Shown: positions 52,924-61,444 of the stretch, piece after piece
How the letters are laid out: each line of letters begins with the position of its first letter
How positions within the stretch are numbered: position 1 is the stretch's first letter
NCBI RefSeq assembly: GCF_008806975.1
Contig: NZ_CP031728.1
Span: 4,815,501 to 4,879,500 of the forward strand
Length of the DNA: 64,000 bases
Direction of reading: 5' to 3'
Source: Cellvibrio sp. KY-GH-1
GTDB lineage: Bacteria > Pseudomonadota > Gammaproteobacteria > Pseudomonadales > Cellvibrionaceae
Translations under genes and position numbers: made by a program
Notes under the pieces: generated by a model
The model's input: only the letters and a program-made list of their open reading frames with translations
Told to the model about the DNA's origin: nothing
Databases searched by the model: none

Positions 52924-53235
52924 CAAGCATCTCCTTGGGGATGAAGTTCTTGCTCCGTGCAAATTACTTCCAATTTACTGTGCTGTAGCGCGAACCGCTG
53001 TGGCGGGCGGTTATATAAATCATTGTTTTTAAAATTATTTAGTGACAAGCATACCTGTTTGGTCAGGTTTATTTAACTGTTTTACACGACATATCGCTGT
53101 ATATCAAATAATCAATATGCCGTAACCCAGTTTAGTAGATTAATGCCTGAAGTATTGCTGAGCGGTGGCTGAGGGGAGGGGGCGAGCTAGTGGCTAGCTC
53201 TAAGCGAATACAGATTTCCTGCTGCTTTTGAGACC
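52924..53235. other. Gene-free gap between binding protein and glutathione S-transferase genes
   Basis: The 312-bp stretch must contain the promoter of the minus-strand binding-protein gene and the tail of the minus-strand glutathione S-transferase transcript. No hairpin with a T-run, operator or RNA gene was recognised. Confidence 0.4.
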
Positions 53236-53880
53236 TCACTCTATTTCATAGATTCCCAGAAGGGTGCCTTCAATTTCACACACCTTTTTAACAGTCTCTC
53301 GCTGCGAAAAACTGCGCATAAAACGGCTTAGGTTGGTATAGGCGAGTGGCGGCTTATCAAATCCACTGGCCCAGTGCAGTAACATGAAAAGTAAAAAATC
53401 GCAGGCGCTAATTTGATTACCGAGCAAGAACTCCTTGTCGGTGAGTTCGCCGTCGATAAGACTCAAGATATCGCCAACGCGCGCTTGTTGCGTTTGTTTG
53501 ATTGCCGCGTGAGTGAGCGGATCAGCGCTGTGCTTTTGCGGGTAGAAATACATCATCAGCTCAGGCTGCAAAGTCGCATTCAAATAAAACAACCATTGAT
53601 AAAATTTCGCCCGCGCGAGCGTTCGTTCCGCTGGCATTAAATTTTTATCCGGGTGGCGTTCACACAGCCATAAACAAATCGCCGCGCTCTCGAAAATCGC
53701 TTCACCATCTACAACCAACGTAGGAATTCTGCCGGTAGGATTCAGCTTCAAATACTCGGGATTTTTCTGCGCCTCGGTTTTGCGATCCACCAACACCAAT
53801 TCATAATCCAATCGCATCTCCGCCAACAACATATGCGGCGCCCAACTGGCATTGCGGGGGTAGTAGAAGAGTTTGTACAT
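53236..53880 (-). CDS. Glutathione S-transferase
   Basis: The 214-residue protein has an N-terminal thioredoxin-like domain with NPTGRIPTLVVDGEAIFESAAI (here in two pieces: the cis-Pro PTL and the glutathione-binding ES) and an all-helical C-terminal domain ending in a KVCEIEGTLLG segment. It should conjugate or reduce electrophiles with glutathione in the cytoplasm. It starts only three bases after the stop of the ATPase-methyltransferase gene on the same strand, so they may be cotranscribed, although their base composition differs. Confidence 0.85.
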   Translation of the reverse strand: MYKLFYYPRNASWAPHMLLAEMRLDYELVLVDRKTEAQKNPEYLKLNPTGRIPTLVVDGEAIFESAAICLWLCERHPDKNLMPAERTLARAKFYQWLFYLNATLQPELMMYFYPQKHSADPLTHAAIKQTQQARVGDILSLIDGELTDKEFLLGNQISACDFLLFMLLHWASGFDKPPLAYTNLSRFMRSFSQRETVKKVCEIEGTLLGIYEIE

Positions 53881-53883
53881 GAG

Positions 53884-55755
53884 CTAGTTTGATAACTCGC
53901 TTAACGCTAGCTGCGCGTTGGCAAGCTGCTGCACCCAAAATCCATGAAGCTTTCCATTTTTATATGAAGCAGCTTCGCCCCTGATTCTACGAACTTCCCG
54001 TTTTGCTGTTTCAGCTAAGTCTGTTATAGCCTCTATTCTTGAGGCGCTATCTACATTCCCTACTGCATTCGCTGGTATAGAGTGAGCTCTCAATCGACCA
54101 TCATTCCGAGCATCCTGCATCGGATAATCGTTCGTTAGCTTAAATAACTTTTTGAACTGAATTTTGTCTAGTACTAGAAATCCATTGGGATATGCTTTTT
54201 CCCCTACAGGTATGAGTTGATCTTCAACTATTAACAGGGTTCCATCATCTCTAAGGCAGGACCTAATAATATTATTTTTGCTGAATAGGGTAAGCCAATC
54301 CTTTGGATCTATTTCATGAAATACATTGCACAAAACAATAATGTCTAGGGACTTTTGAGGTATAGATTCCAGTAAATCTTTTTCGGAATTGAAATATCGA
54401 AATCTTGCGTCTGAATATATGGAATTAATTAGTGCTTTACACTGGCTTTCATCATCGGACGGCATATCAAATGCAAAGTATTCAAGCCAGTCTGGAATTG
54501 AGGTGGTTGTTTCGATCGTTAGTTCCCGTATAGTAGATAGTAGTCTGCATTTTCCTGCCCCAAAATCTAAAACCCCCAATTTCTTTCCATCGTTTCTTAA
54601 TAACTGAATTTTTTGAATTATCTGGTTTGTTTGAGGGTCGTTGGGTCCTGTGGTAAGTGTTAAAGGTGCGAACAAGCTTTCAAATGAAAAACGTTCTGTT
54701 GCCATTTGAGCTGGTAAAGATAGAAAATTAGATAGCTTAAGTATTTCTTCTTCATTTCCAAGTAACCCCTCTAAAACTCGTTCAGGAAGGTTCCCGCTGT
54801 ATTTTATTTCGCCGTCTTCTACATACCAAATAAATTGTGGGTCATGGTGTGCTAAAAGATTAATAGAGTGAGTTGCAATCCATAGCTGTCCGTCTGTTAA
54901 TACAGAAAGTAAATTGTCGATTACTTCGAGTAGCGCTTGGGGGTGTAAATGGTTTTCAGGTTCGTCCATGAAAATGATAAGTTCGTTCAACTTCTCTTTC
55001 TGCGAATATAATGCGATACATAGTTGTAAAATAACTTTTTGGCCGTCAGAGAGCTGTGTTTTTCCAAGAGGAAGATTGAATAGCGTGGCATCACCATTAA
55101 TATCACGTTCAAGAGTTGTCTTGAGAAACAAGTCTATATAGCTTTGAAGGTTGTGATATTTTTTAATAATCTCTTCTGTCTCGGCTTTTGCAAGCGTTGA
55201 GTGCTGATGGGTGGCATTAAACCATTGATCCTGAATGTGTTGGATTTTGGCGAAAGCTGATCCGGCAGCATTTTCTATACCAGCTTCATCCATGGAGTTT
55301 GCATGGTTGATAAGCTCCCTTTTATTTAGGGCATTGCAGTCTTTTAAATTTAGGTTTTTTGGTACGAAGTCAATATATTTATAAGACTTACTGGTTTTTG
55401 AAGTTTCTAGTTGCGACCACTTAAGTCTCGCTAATATAGTTCTAAGTTGTAGCTCACTATCCTCTAGATTGGACTGTTGTCTTTCGGATAGTTTCTCTCC
55501 TCTACGTGTTAGCTGAATTTCTTGAGCCGTTAATTGTTCTCTACTTTCCTGATAGATTCCTTTGTTATGAGTGAGCTGAGTGATTTCATCTGTTGTCGGT
55601 ATTTTACTAATCGTGAGTTTTATTTTTTCTAATATTCGGGATTTTCCAGCTCCATTTTTACCGGCTATCAATACTAGCTTATCAAGCTTTGACATAGAAA
55701 TTGACTTTAACCCAACCTCTGGTGACTCTGGGATTGAAACTTTTGTAATTCTCAT
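53884..55755 (-). CDS. ABC-type ATPase fused to SAM-dependent methyltransferase
   Basis: The 623-residue protein starts with an SMC/OLD-like ATPase: Walker A GKNGAGKS (32-39), a short coiled-coil region (about 65-115), ABC signature LSDGQ (235-239), Walker B LIIFMDEPE (259-267) and H-loop ATHS (294-297). From about residue 390 a class I methyltransferase follows, with motif I VLDFGAGKC (395-403), an acidic FAFD (427-430), IIVLCNVFHEI (472-482) and LRDDGTLLIVEDQ (501-513). No signal peptide is present. The gene is visibly more AT-rich than its neighbours, which suggests recent transfer. The ATPase half resembles anti-phage ATPases, but no nuclease or other effector is fused or adjacent. The modified molecule is unknown. 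Confidence 0.8.
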   Translation of the reverse strand: MRITKVSIPESPEVGLKSISMSKLDKLVLIAGKNGAGKSRILEKIKLTISKIPTTDEITQLTHNKGIYQESREQLTAQEIQLTRRGEKLSERQQSNLEDSELQLRTILARLKWSQLETSKTSKSYKYIDFVPKNLNLKDCNALNKRELINHANSMDEAGIENAAGSAFAKIQHIQDQWFNATHQHSTLAKAETEEIIKKYHNLQSYIDLFLKTTLERDINGDATLFNLPLGKTQLSDGQKVILQLCIALYSQKEKLNELIIFMDEPENHLHPQALLEVIDNLLSVLTDGQLWIATHSINLLAHHDPQFIWYVEDGEIKYSGNLPERVLEGLLGNEEEILKLSNFLSLPAQMATERFSFESLFAPLTLTTGPNDPQTNQIIQKIQLLRNDGKKLGVLDFGAGKCRLLSTIRELTIETTTSIPDWLEYFAFDMPSDDESQCKALINSIYSDARFRYFNSEKDLLESIPQKSLDIIVLCNVFHEIDPKDWLTLFSKNNIIRSCLRDDGTLLIVEDQLIPVGEKAYPNGFLVLDKIQFKKLFKLTNDYPMQDARNDGRLRAHSIPANAVGNVDSASRIEAITDLAETAKREVRRIRGEAASYKNGKLHGFWVQQLANAQLALSELSN

Positions 55756-55959
55756 GGATGCACAATTCCCTTAGTAAAATTGTTGGAAAATTTTTTAGTG
55801 GGAAAAATTATTACGCAGGTTTTCTTCACTGCTATGTAATTTTTTCTGACCTGAATTCTAACCGATGCCAAACAAGTAGTGAGGTACTATAGGTGGGATT
55901 TGATATGGAGGCAATATTGCTGGGTGTTTGGATTTGAATGTACTCGAAGGGAGGAGATT

Positions 55960-55968
55960 CCCCCCCCC
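55960..55968. repeat. C9 homopolymer tract
   Basis: Nine consecutive C residues lie 12 bp after the stop of the permease gene (minus strand), flanked by a GGGAGGAG segment that could pair with it. It is outside any coding frame. Confidence 0.6.
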
Positions 55969-55979
55969 TCTAAAAATAA

Positions 55980-56936
55980 TTAACGCGGGTTGGTTCTTAC
56001 CAACAATTGCTGCAAAGCGATAAAGCAGAACAGCAATCCACCGATTACTATCTTCGTCCACCAGCTGCTCAGAGTGCCGTCGAAGGAGATGTAGGTTTGC
56101 ACTACGCCCATAATCAATACGCCGATCAGCGTGCCGAACATATAGCCGTAGCCGCCGGTTAATAAGGTTCCGCCGATAACTACGGCGGCGATCGCATCCA
56201 GCTCTACACCGACGGCGGCGAGTGAGTAGCCGGAGAAGGTGTAGAAGGAGTAGACAATGCCCGCGAGGGTGGCGAGGAAGGCGCTGATGGCGTAGATGCG
56301 GATGGTGGTGGCTGCCAGTGGAATACCCATGAGTGCGGCTGAGTTGCTATCGCCACCAATGGCGTAGACGCGGCCGCCGAAGCGGGTGTAGTGGGCGGCG
56401 ATAATCGCTACAACCAATACCAGCAAACAAATAATCGTGGAGCTGCCGATCCAGGCATCGCCAAGGATTTCAAAACCAAAGGCGGATACTGAATTGTAAA
56501 ACTCGTGTTCGATAGGAATGGATTCTTCACTGATCACACTCGCCAAGCCGCGCGCGAAAAACATTCCGGCGAGGGTGACAATAAACGGCTGCATTTTGTA
56601 GTAGTGAATAATCGCGCCCATAATGGCGCCGAAGGCGGTGCCGCCAATCAATACCACCGGAAATACCACCAGCGGATGCCATTGGTATTTGCTGATCAGC
56701 ACACTGCAAACGACGCCCGTCAGTGCGATCACTGCACCCACTGACAAATCTATGCCGCCAGAGAGAATCACAAAGGTCATGCCGACGGCGGCGATAATCA
56801 AAAAGGCGTTATCGCTGAGCAAATTAAAAAATACGCGCGCGCTGCCAAAACCTTCAAATTGAATGGCGCCTATGCCGAACAACAAAAAGAACAGGCTGCA
56901 GGTAACGGCGAGGGGAATAAATTTACGATTAAGCAT
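55980..56936 (-). CDS. yjfF: Sugar ABC transporter permease, YjfF-like
   Basis: The 318-residue inner-membrane permease of the ribose/galactofuranose ABC family has eight to nine hydrophobic helices and the family segments IILSGGIDLSVGAVIALTG and DAIAAVVIGGTLLTGGYG. It pairs with the YtfT-like permease, whose last eight bases overlap its start. Together with YtfR and YtfQ it forms a pentose or hexofuranose importer. The link to dehydratase and dehydrogenase genes suggests arabinose or xylose. Confidence 0.88.
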   Translation of the reverse strand: MLNRKFIPLAVTCSLFFLLFGIGAIQFEGFGSARVFFNLLSDNAFLIIAAVGMTFVILSGGIDLSVGAVIALTGVVCSVLISKYQWHPLVVFPVVLIGGTAFGAIMGAIIHYYKMQPFIVTLAGMFFARGLASVISEESIPIEHEFYNSVSAFGFEILGDAWIGSSTIICLLVLVVAIIAAHYTRFGGRVYAIGGDSNSAALMGIPLAATTIRIYAISAFLATLAGIVYSFYTFSGYSLAAVGVELDAIAAVVIGGTLLTGGYGYMFGTLIGVLIMGVVQTYISFDGTLSSWWTKIVIGGLLFCFIALQQLLVRTNPR

Positions 56937-57969
56937 TTTTTACCTCCTTGGCATTAGCAGTACCAGGAGTAGGCGATTTACGGAATTTCAATTGCGCCAA
57001 TTGTTTTTGGAACAGCGGCGATTGCAGTAGCAGTACCAAAATAATGGCGCTGGCTTTAATCAATAAATTGAACTTAGGTGGAATGCCACTGAGGATAATA
57101 GTGACTGTTAACGTCTGAATAATCAGCGCACCTATGATTGCCAGCAGAATAGAAAAGCGGCCACCCATGAGTGACGCACCGCCAATCACCACCGCGAGAA
57201 TTGCATCCAGCTCCAACCACAAACCGGCGTTGTTAGCATCGGAGCCGCGAATGTCCGCCGCCGCAATCATACCGGCGAGCGCCGCGCACAATGCGGCAAC
57301 GCAGTACACACTCATCTTGATCGCTTTGGCATTCAAGCCCATGTAGTGACTCGCAGAAGGATTTGCGCCTACGGCTTCAATATACAAACCCAAAGCGGTG
57401 CGGCGAGTAAGCAATTGCACAATCGCAAAGGTAATAATCACCAGCACTACAGGGAAGGGCAGGCCGAGAAAATGACCGGTGCCTAAAAAAGCAAAACCGG
57501 TGTGATCAAAGGTGACGATTTGGCCTTCGTTAATTAATTGCGCAATACCGCGACCGGCAACCATTAAAATTAAGGTGGCAACAATCGGCTGGATGCTCAT
57601 GTAACCAACGAGAAAACCATTAACGATTCCGGCAATTAAACCGGCAACCAAACCGGCGCCGATAATCAGTGCGAGATTATCCACGCCCTTGGTAATGTAA
57701 TAAGCGCTTACCGCACCGGCGATAGCCATAATCGAACCGACCGACAAATCTACACCGGCGGTGGCGATCACCAGCGACATGCCGATAGCGAGTAGTGCTA
57801 CTGGAGCTGCGCGGTTAAGTACGTCAATCAAGCTGCCGTAAAAGCGGCCATCTTTAAATTCAATCTGAAAAAATTCCGGTGAGATTATCGCGTTGATAAT
57901 CAACAGCACCAGTAAACCGGCGCAGGGCCACAAGTAGCGGCGCAGGTTTGGGTTGTTAAGCATGTTCAT
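56929..57969 (-). CDS. ytfT: Sugar ABC transporter permease, YtfT-like
   Basis: The 346-residue permease of the same family has GMSLVIATAGVDLSVGSIMAIAGA and LDAILAVVIGGASLMGG as family blocks and about nine membrane helices. It lies 15 bp after the ATPase gene and overlaps the start of the second permease gene by eight bases, so translation of the two is probably coupled. Confidence 0.88.
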   Translation of the reverse strand: MNMLNNPNLRRYLWPCAGLLVLLIINAIISPEFFQIEFKDGRFYGSLIDVLNRAAPVALLAIGMSLVIATAGVDLSVGSIMAIAGAVSAYYITKGVDNLALIIGAGLVAGLIAGIVNGFLVGYMSIQPIVATLILMVAGRGIAQLINEGQIVTFDHTGFAFLGTGHFLGLPFPVVLVIITFAIVQLLTRRTALGLYIEAVGANPSASHYMGLNAKAIKMSVYCVAALCAALAGMIAAADIRGSDANNAGLWLELDAILAVVIGGASLMGGRFSILLAIIGALIIQTLTVTIILSGIPPKFNLLIKASAIILVLLLQSPLFQKQLAQLKFRKSPTPGTANAKEVKNA

Positions 57970-57984
57970 GGTGTTGTGCTCTCA

Positions 57985-59481
57985 TTAATTGGCAGCAATG
58001 GCTTGCATAATGCGTTGCGGATTAATATCGGCGGCGTCCAGTTCGGCCACTTTTTGGCGATCGCGCAGTACTACTACGCGATTGCTAAACGCCACCAGCT
58101 CTTCCAATTCCGATGAGGCGACGATTAAGGCCAGCCCTTGATCGCAGAGTTTGCGAATCAAACGAATAATTTCCGCGTGTGCACCTATATCAATACCGCG
58201 TGTTGGTTCGTCGAGAATTAACAGCGAGGGATTGGCGGCCAGCCAGCGCGCCAGAATAACTTTCTGCTGATTGCCACCGCTCAACTGCTCGATAGGTTTT
58301 TCAATATCCGAGGTGGCGATGCTCAATTCTTTTACATATTGATTGGCAATTTCTTCCTGCTCTTTACGCGAAATATATTTCCACCAGCCCTGTTTGATCT
58401 GGCGCGCGAGAATCATATTTTCGCGAATAGACAGCTGGCCGAGAATGCCGTCGTGTTTGCGATCTTCCGGGCAGAGTCCCATACCGGCGGTGATGGCATC
58501 GCGCGGCGAACTGAAGTTCACGGCTTTGCCATTAAACATCATTGTGCCGGAATGTTTTTTATCGACGCCGAAAATCAAACGGCACAATTCAGTACGGCCA
58601 GAGCCGAGCAAACCGGCGAGGCCAACCACTTCACCTTTACCGACTTGAATATCCATCGGTGAGAGCGTGGCGTTGCGCCCAATGGCTTGCGCACTTAATA
58701 AGGCTTCGCTGCCGTTGCTGCTCGCTTGCGGTTTGTGTTCACCTAATTCGGCCAATTCTTTGCCGAGCATATGGCCGATTAATTCCGCGCGCGTCAGAGT
58801 AGCTGTTTCGAATTCGCCGACTAATTGCGCGCTGCGCAATACAGTGATGCGATCGCAGACGGCGTAAACCTGATCGAGAAAGTGAGTGACGAATACAATA
58901 CCGATTCCCCGCGCGCGCAAATCGCGCATGATGCGAAACAGCGATTGCACTTCTTCGGCGTCCAGACTCGCGGTAGGTTCATCGAGAATCAATACTTTCG
59001 CGGACATATCGACGCCGCGTGCAATCGCAATTAATTGCTGCACGGCGATGGAATAGCTGGATAGCGGTTGGGTTACATCTATATCCAGATCGTAACCTTT
59101 CAATAATGCCTGTGCATCACGATTCACCTTGCCCCAGTTAATTAAACCAAAGCGACGCGGCTCGCGACCGAGATAAATATTTTGCGCAACGGTCAGATTG
59201 GGCAGCAGGTTTACTTCCTGATACACAGTGCTGATTCCCATTGCCTGGGCATCGCCGGTGTTGTTGGGATGTATTGGCTGGCCTTCCAGCAATATATCGC
59301 CACCGTCGCGCTGGTAGACGCCGGTCATCACTTTAATCAGCGTGGATTTACCTGCACCATTTTCGCCGAGCAGGGCGTGGATTTCGCCCGCGCGCAGAGT
59401 GAAGTTCACGTTTTTTAAAGCGTGAACACTGGGGAATATTTTATGAATTCCCTTGAGTTGTAATACAGGGGTAGAAGTCAT
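57985..59481 (-). CDS. ytfR: Sugar ABC transporter ATPase, YtfR-like
   Basis: The 498-residue protein has two ABC domains, as in RbsA/MglA/YtfR. The first has Walker A GENGAGKST (39-47) and Walker B LILDEPTASLD. The second has a degenerate P-loop (GLLGSGRTELCR), LSGGNQQKVILAR and LLILDEPTRGIDIG. It powers sugar uptake by the two permeases. It is separated from the binding-protein gene upstream by a 159-bp gap that contains repeat copy B. Confidence 0.9.
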   Translation of the reverse strand: MTSTPVLQLKGIHKIFPSVHALKNVNFTLRAGEIHALLGENGAGKSTLIKVMTGVYQRDGGDILLEGQPIHPNNTGDAQAMGISTVYQEVNLLPNLTVAQNIYLGREPRRFGLINWGKVNRDAQALLKGYDLDIDVTQPLSSYSIAVQQLIAIARGVDMSAKVLILDEPTASLDAEEVQSLFRIMRDLRARGIGIVFVTHFLDQVYAVCDRITVLRSAQLVGEFETATLTRAELIGHMLGKELAELGEHKPQASSNGSEALLSAQAIGRNATLSPMDIQVGKGEVVGLAGLLGSGRTELCRLIFGVDKKHSGTMMFNGKAVNFSSPRDAITAGMGLCPEDRKHDGILGQLSIRENMILARQIKQGWWKYISRKEQEEIANQYVKELSIATSDIEKPIEQLSGGNQQKVILARWLAANPSLLILDEPTRGIDIGAHAEIIRLIRKLCDQGLALIVASSELEELVAFSNRVVVLRDRQKVAELDAADINPQRIMQAIAAN

Positions 59482-59523
59482 TATGAAACCGCTTTTGATT
59501 TTTGGTGTAGCACAGACTCTCGG

Positions 59524-59627
59524 GATGCTGGCGAATAAGCTTGGGAGACCATCGGAGACATGGATGTCGACGATGAGCCTACATGGAGGTATTCACGGCG
59601 AGTCTCACAAGCTTATTCGCCAGCATC
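59524..59627 (+). repeat. Dispersed structured repeat, copy B (104 bp)
   Basis: The element is bounded by a perfect 20-bp inverted repeat (59524-59543 and 59608-59627). The core contains TCGGAGACATGG, GTCGACGA and AGCCTACATGGAGGTATT followed by CACGGCG, shared with copy A at 17457-17633. The outer stems of the two copies share no sequence although both pair well. It sits inside the transporter operon between the binding-protein and ATPase genes, where the RNA hairpin could hold down expression of the downstream genes. Confidence 0.82.
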
Positions 59628-59640
59628 TTGTACGGATGAA

Positions 59641-60585
59641 TTATTTGCTTCCGCGCTTGGTCAATTCCGCTGCTGCATTTTCAGCGGTATAAACAGCGCC
59701 GCCCATTTTGATCCATTTATCAAATTCTTTTTTACCGCCAATGTATTCATTGATCACATCAAACGCTGGACCGCCCAGGTGCGGACTCAATTCAACAGAC
59801 ACGTTAATCTCGCCAGCAACAATCGCCTTCAATGCATCATCCACCGCATCCACCGATACGATCAAAATATCTTTGCCGGGTTGCAAGCCTGCTTCTTTCA
59901 CCGCTTGAATTGCACCCAAGGCCATTTCATCGTTGTGCGCCCAAATCGCACAAATACCCTTGCCGCCATTTTCCGCTTTGAGCATGGTCTCCATCACTTC
60001 TTTACCCTTGGCGCGGGTAAATTCTGCGGTTTGGCTGCGCACAATTTTGGTTTCAGGAAATTTCGCAATGGTCTCGTTGAAGCCTTTCATACGACCCAGC
60101 GCCGCGCTGGAACCGACAGTGCCTTGCAATTCCAGAATGCCGCACTTGCCCGCCGTTTTTTCAGTGAGCCAGGTTGCTGCGCGTTGACCTTCTACTTCAA
60201 AGTCCGGTGCAATGCGGGTGAGATAAAGTGATGGATCCGTTACCGATACATTGCGATCCAGAATCACTACCGGAATGCGCGCGCGCTTGGCTTCCATCAA
60301 TACGGGCTGCCAACCGGTTTCTACTACCGGCGCAATTAAAATCGCATCCACACGCTGCGCAATAAAACTGCGCACCGCTTTGATTTGGTTTTCCTGCTTT
60401 TGTTGCGCATCGGAAAATTTCAGGGTGATACCGCGTTTTTCCGCTTCCGCCTTCACTGATTCTGAAAAGCTGGTGCGCCAGCCGGATTCGGAACCCACTT
60501 GGGCGAAACCGACAGTGAGTGCATTGGCGGTAGCGCTGATGCCGATAGCGGCCGCTAGCGTGAGGGTGGTAAATAGGCTTTTCAT
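59641..60585 (-). CDS. ytfQ: Sugar ABC transporter periplasmic binding protein, YtfQ-like
   Basis: The 314-residue protein has a signal peptide (cleavage after ANA) and a type I periplasmic-binding-protein fold: VGFAQVGSESGWRTSFSESV at the start, IKAVRSFIAQRVDAILIAPV in lobe one, and CAIWAHNDEMALGAIQAVKE in lobe two. E. coli YtfQ binds galactofuranose; given the neighbouring dehydrogenase and dehydratase, L-arabinose or D-xylose is more likely here. It is the first transporter gene of the operon and lies 77 bp after the dehydrogenase gene. Confidence 0.9.
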   Translation of the reverse strand: MKSLFTTLTLAAAIGISATANALTVGFAQVGSESGWRTSFSESVKAEAEKRGITLKFSDAQQKQENQIKAVRSFIAQRVDAILIAPVVETGWQPVLMEAKRARIPVVILDRNVSVTDPSLYLTRIAPDFEVEGQRAATWLTEKTAGKCGILELQGTVGSSAALGRMKGFNETIAKFPETKIVRSQTAEFTRAKGKEVMETMLKAENGGKGICAIWAHNDEMALGAIQAVKEAGLQPGKDILIVSVDAVDDALKAIVAGEINVSVELSPHLGGPAFDVINEYIGGKKEFDKWIKMGGAVYTAENAAAELTKRGSK

Positions 60586-60662
60586 GGTGAACCTCGTGAT
60601 TAAAAGTGTATTTATTAAATTATTAAAACGTTAATCGATTTGCCGCCCTTGCGTGGAGTTCA

Positions 60663-61433
60663 TCACACCCAACCGCCGTCCACAATAAAATGCTGTGCGG
60701 TGCACAAACGGCTGTCATCCGACGCAAGAAATAGCGCCATCGCACTGATGTCTTCCGGCATAACGGATTTCTTCAAGCATTGGTTTTCCAAAATACTTTT
60801 GGCCGATTTTTCCTGGGTCAGCATAGCCACTTGCCGATCAGTCATTACCCAGCCGGGCACCAGCGTATTCACGCGAATATTGTCACCGCCCATATCGCGC
60901 GCCAGTCCGCGCGTCATGCCTTCTATTGCCGCTTTGGAACTGGTGTAACCTGGCATGCCCCCTTGCGTGGCGTACCAGCTCATGGAGCCTAAATTAATTA
61001 TCGAACCACCACCGAGTTCAAGCATATGCTCATAAACCGCTTGTGCCGCAAAAAAGTGATGGCGCAAATTTACCGCGAGTCGCTCGTTCCAATAATCAAC
61101 TGTTACCGTGCGAAAATCGTGACGGGTATCGTTGGCGGCGTTATTAACCAATATATTGATCGGCCCCACCTCGTTGTAAATTTGTTTGATCGTCGCCTGC
61201 AAGCGCGGAATATTTAACAGATTGCAACGAAAATAGCGCGGTGGAATGTTGTCCGCGCGATGACTTAATTTTTCCACCAGTTTATGTGCATCTTCATCAC
61301 GAATATCAATAAAACATACCTGCGCGCCCTGGTGGCAAAAGGCTTCCACCAAATTCGCGCCAATGCCCGAGGCGCCTCCGGTGATCAGCACTATTTTGTA
61401 TTTCAAACTAGGATATTGATTGGTGAGTGTCAT
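60663..61433 (-). CDS. SDR dehydrogenase resembling NAD-dependent D-xylose dehydrogenase
   Basis: The 256-residue short-chain dehydrogenase has the cofactor motif TGGASGIG (18-25), NNAAND, catalytic Asn122, Ser150, Tyr163 and Lys167, and the ending FIVDGGWV. The segments PSLKYKIVLITGGASGIG and LFLASDDSRLCT are close to Caulobacter xylose 1-dehydrogenase as remembered. It should oxidise a pentose to its lactone as the first step of the oxidative pathway; arabinose is an alternative substrate. A longer frame exists (to 61481), but the ATG at 61433 is the homologous start. It follows the dehydratase gene by 11 bp. Confidence 0.85.
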   Translation of the reverse strand: MTLTNQYPSLKYKIVLITGGASGIGANLVEAFCHQGAQVCFIDIRDEDAHKLVEKLSHRADNIPPRYFRCNLLNIPRLQATIKQIYNEVGPINILVNNAANDTRHDFRTVTVDYWNERLAVNLRHHFFAAQAVYEHMLELGGGSIINLGSMSWYATQGGMPGYTSSKAAIEGMTRGLARDMGGDNIRVNTLVPGWVMTDRQVAMLTQEKSAKSILENQCLKKSVMPEDISAMALFLASDDSRLCTAQHFIVDGGWV

Positions 61434-61444
61434 CGGTATCACTA

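Noticed and set aside
55960..55968. C9 tract as a phase-variation switch
   Set aside because: It is after the permease stop codon and outside promoters that can be recognised, so slippage would not change a protein.
59560..60231. 223-codon plus-strand frame overlapping the repeat and ytfQ
   Set aside because: It is antisense to the binding-protein gene and begins inside the repeat element; no family features.
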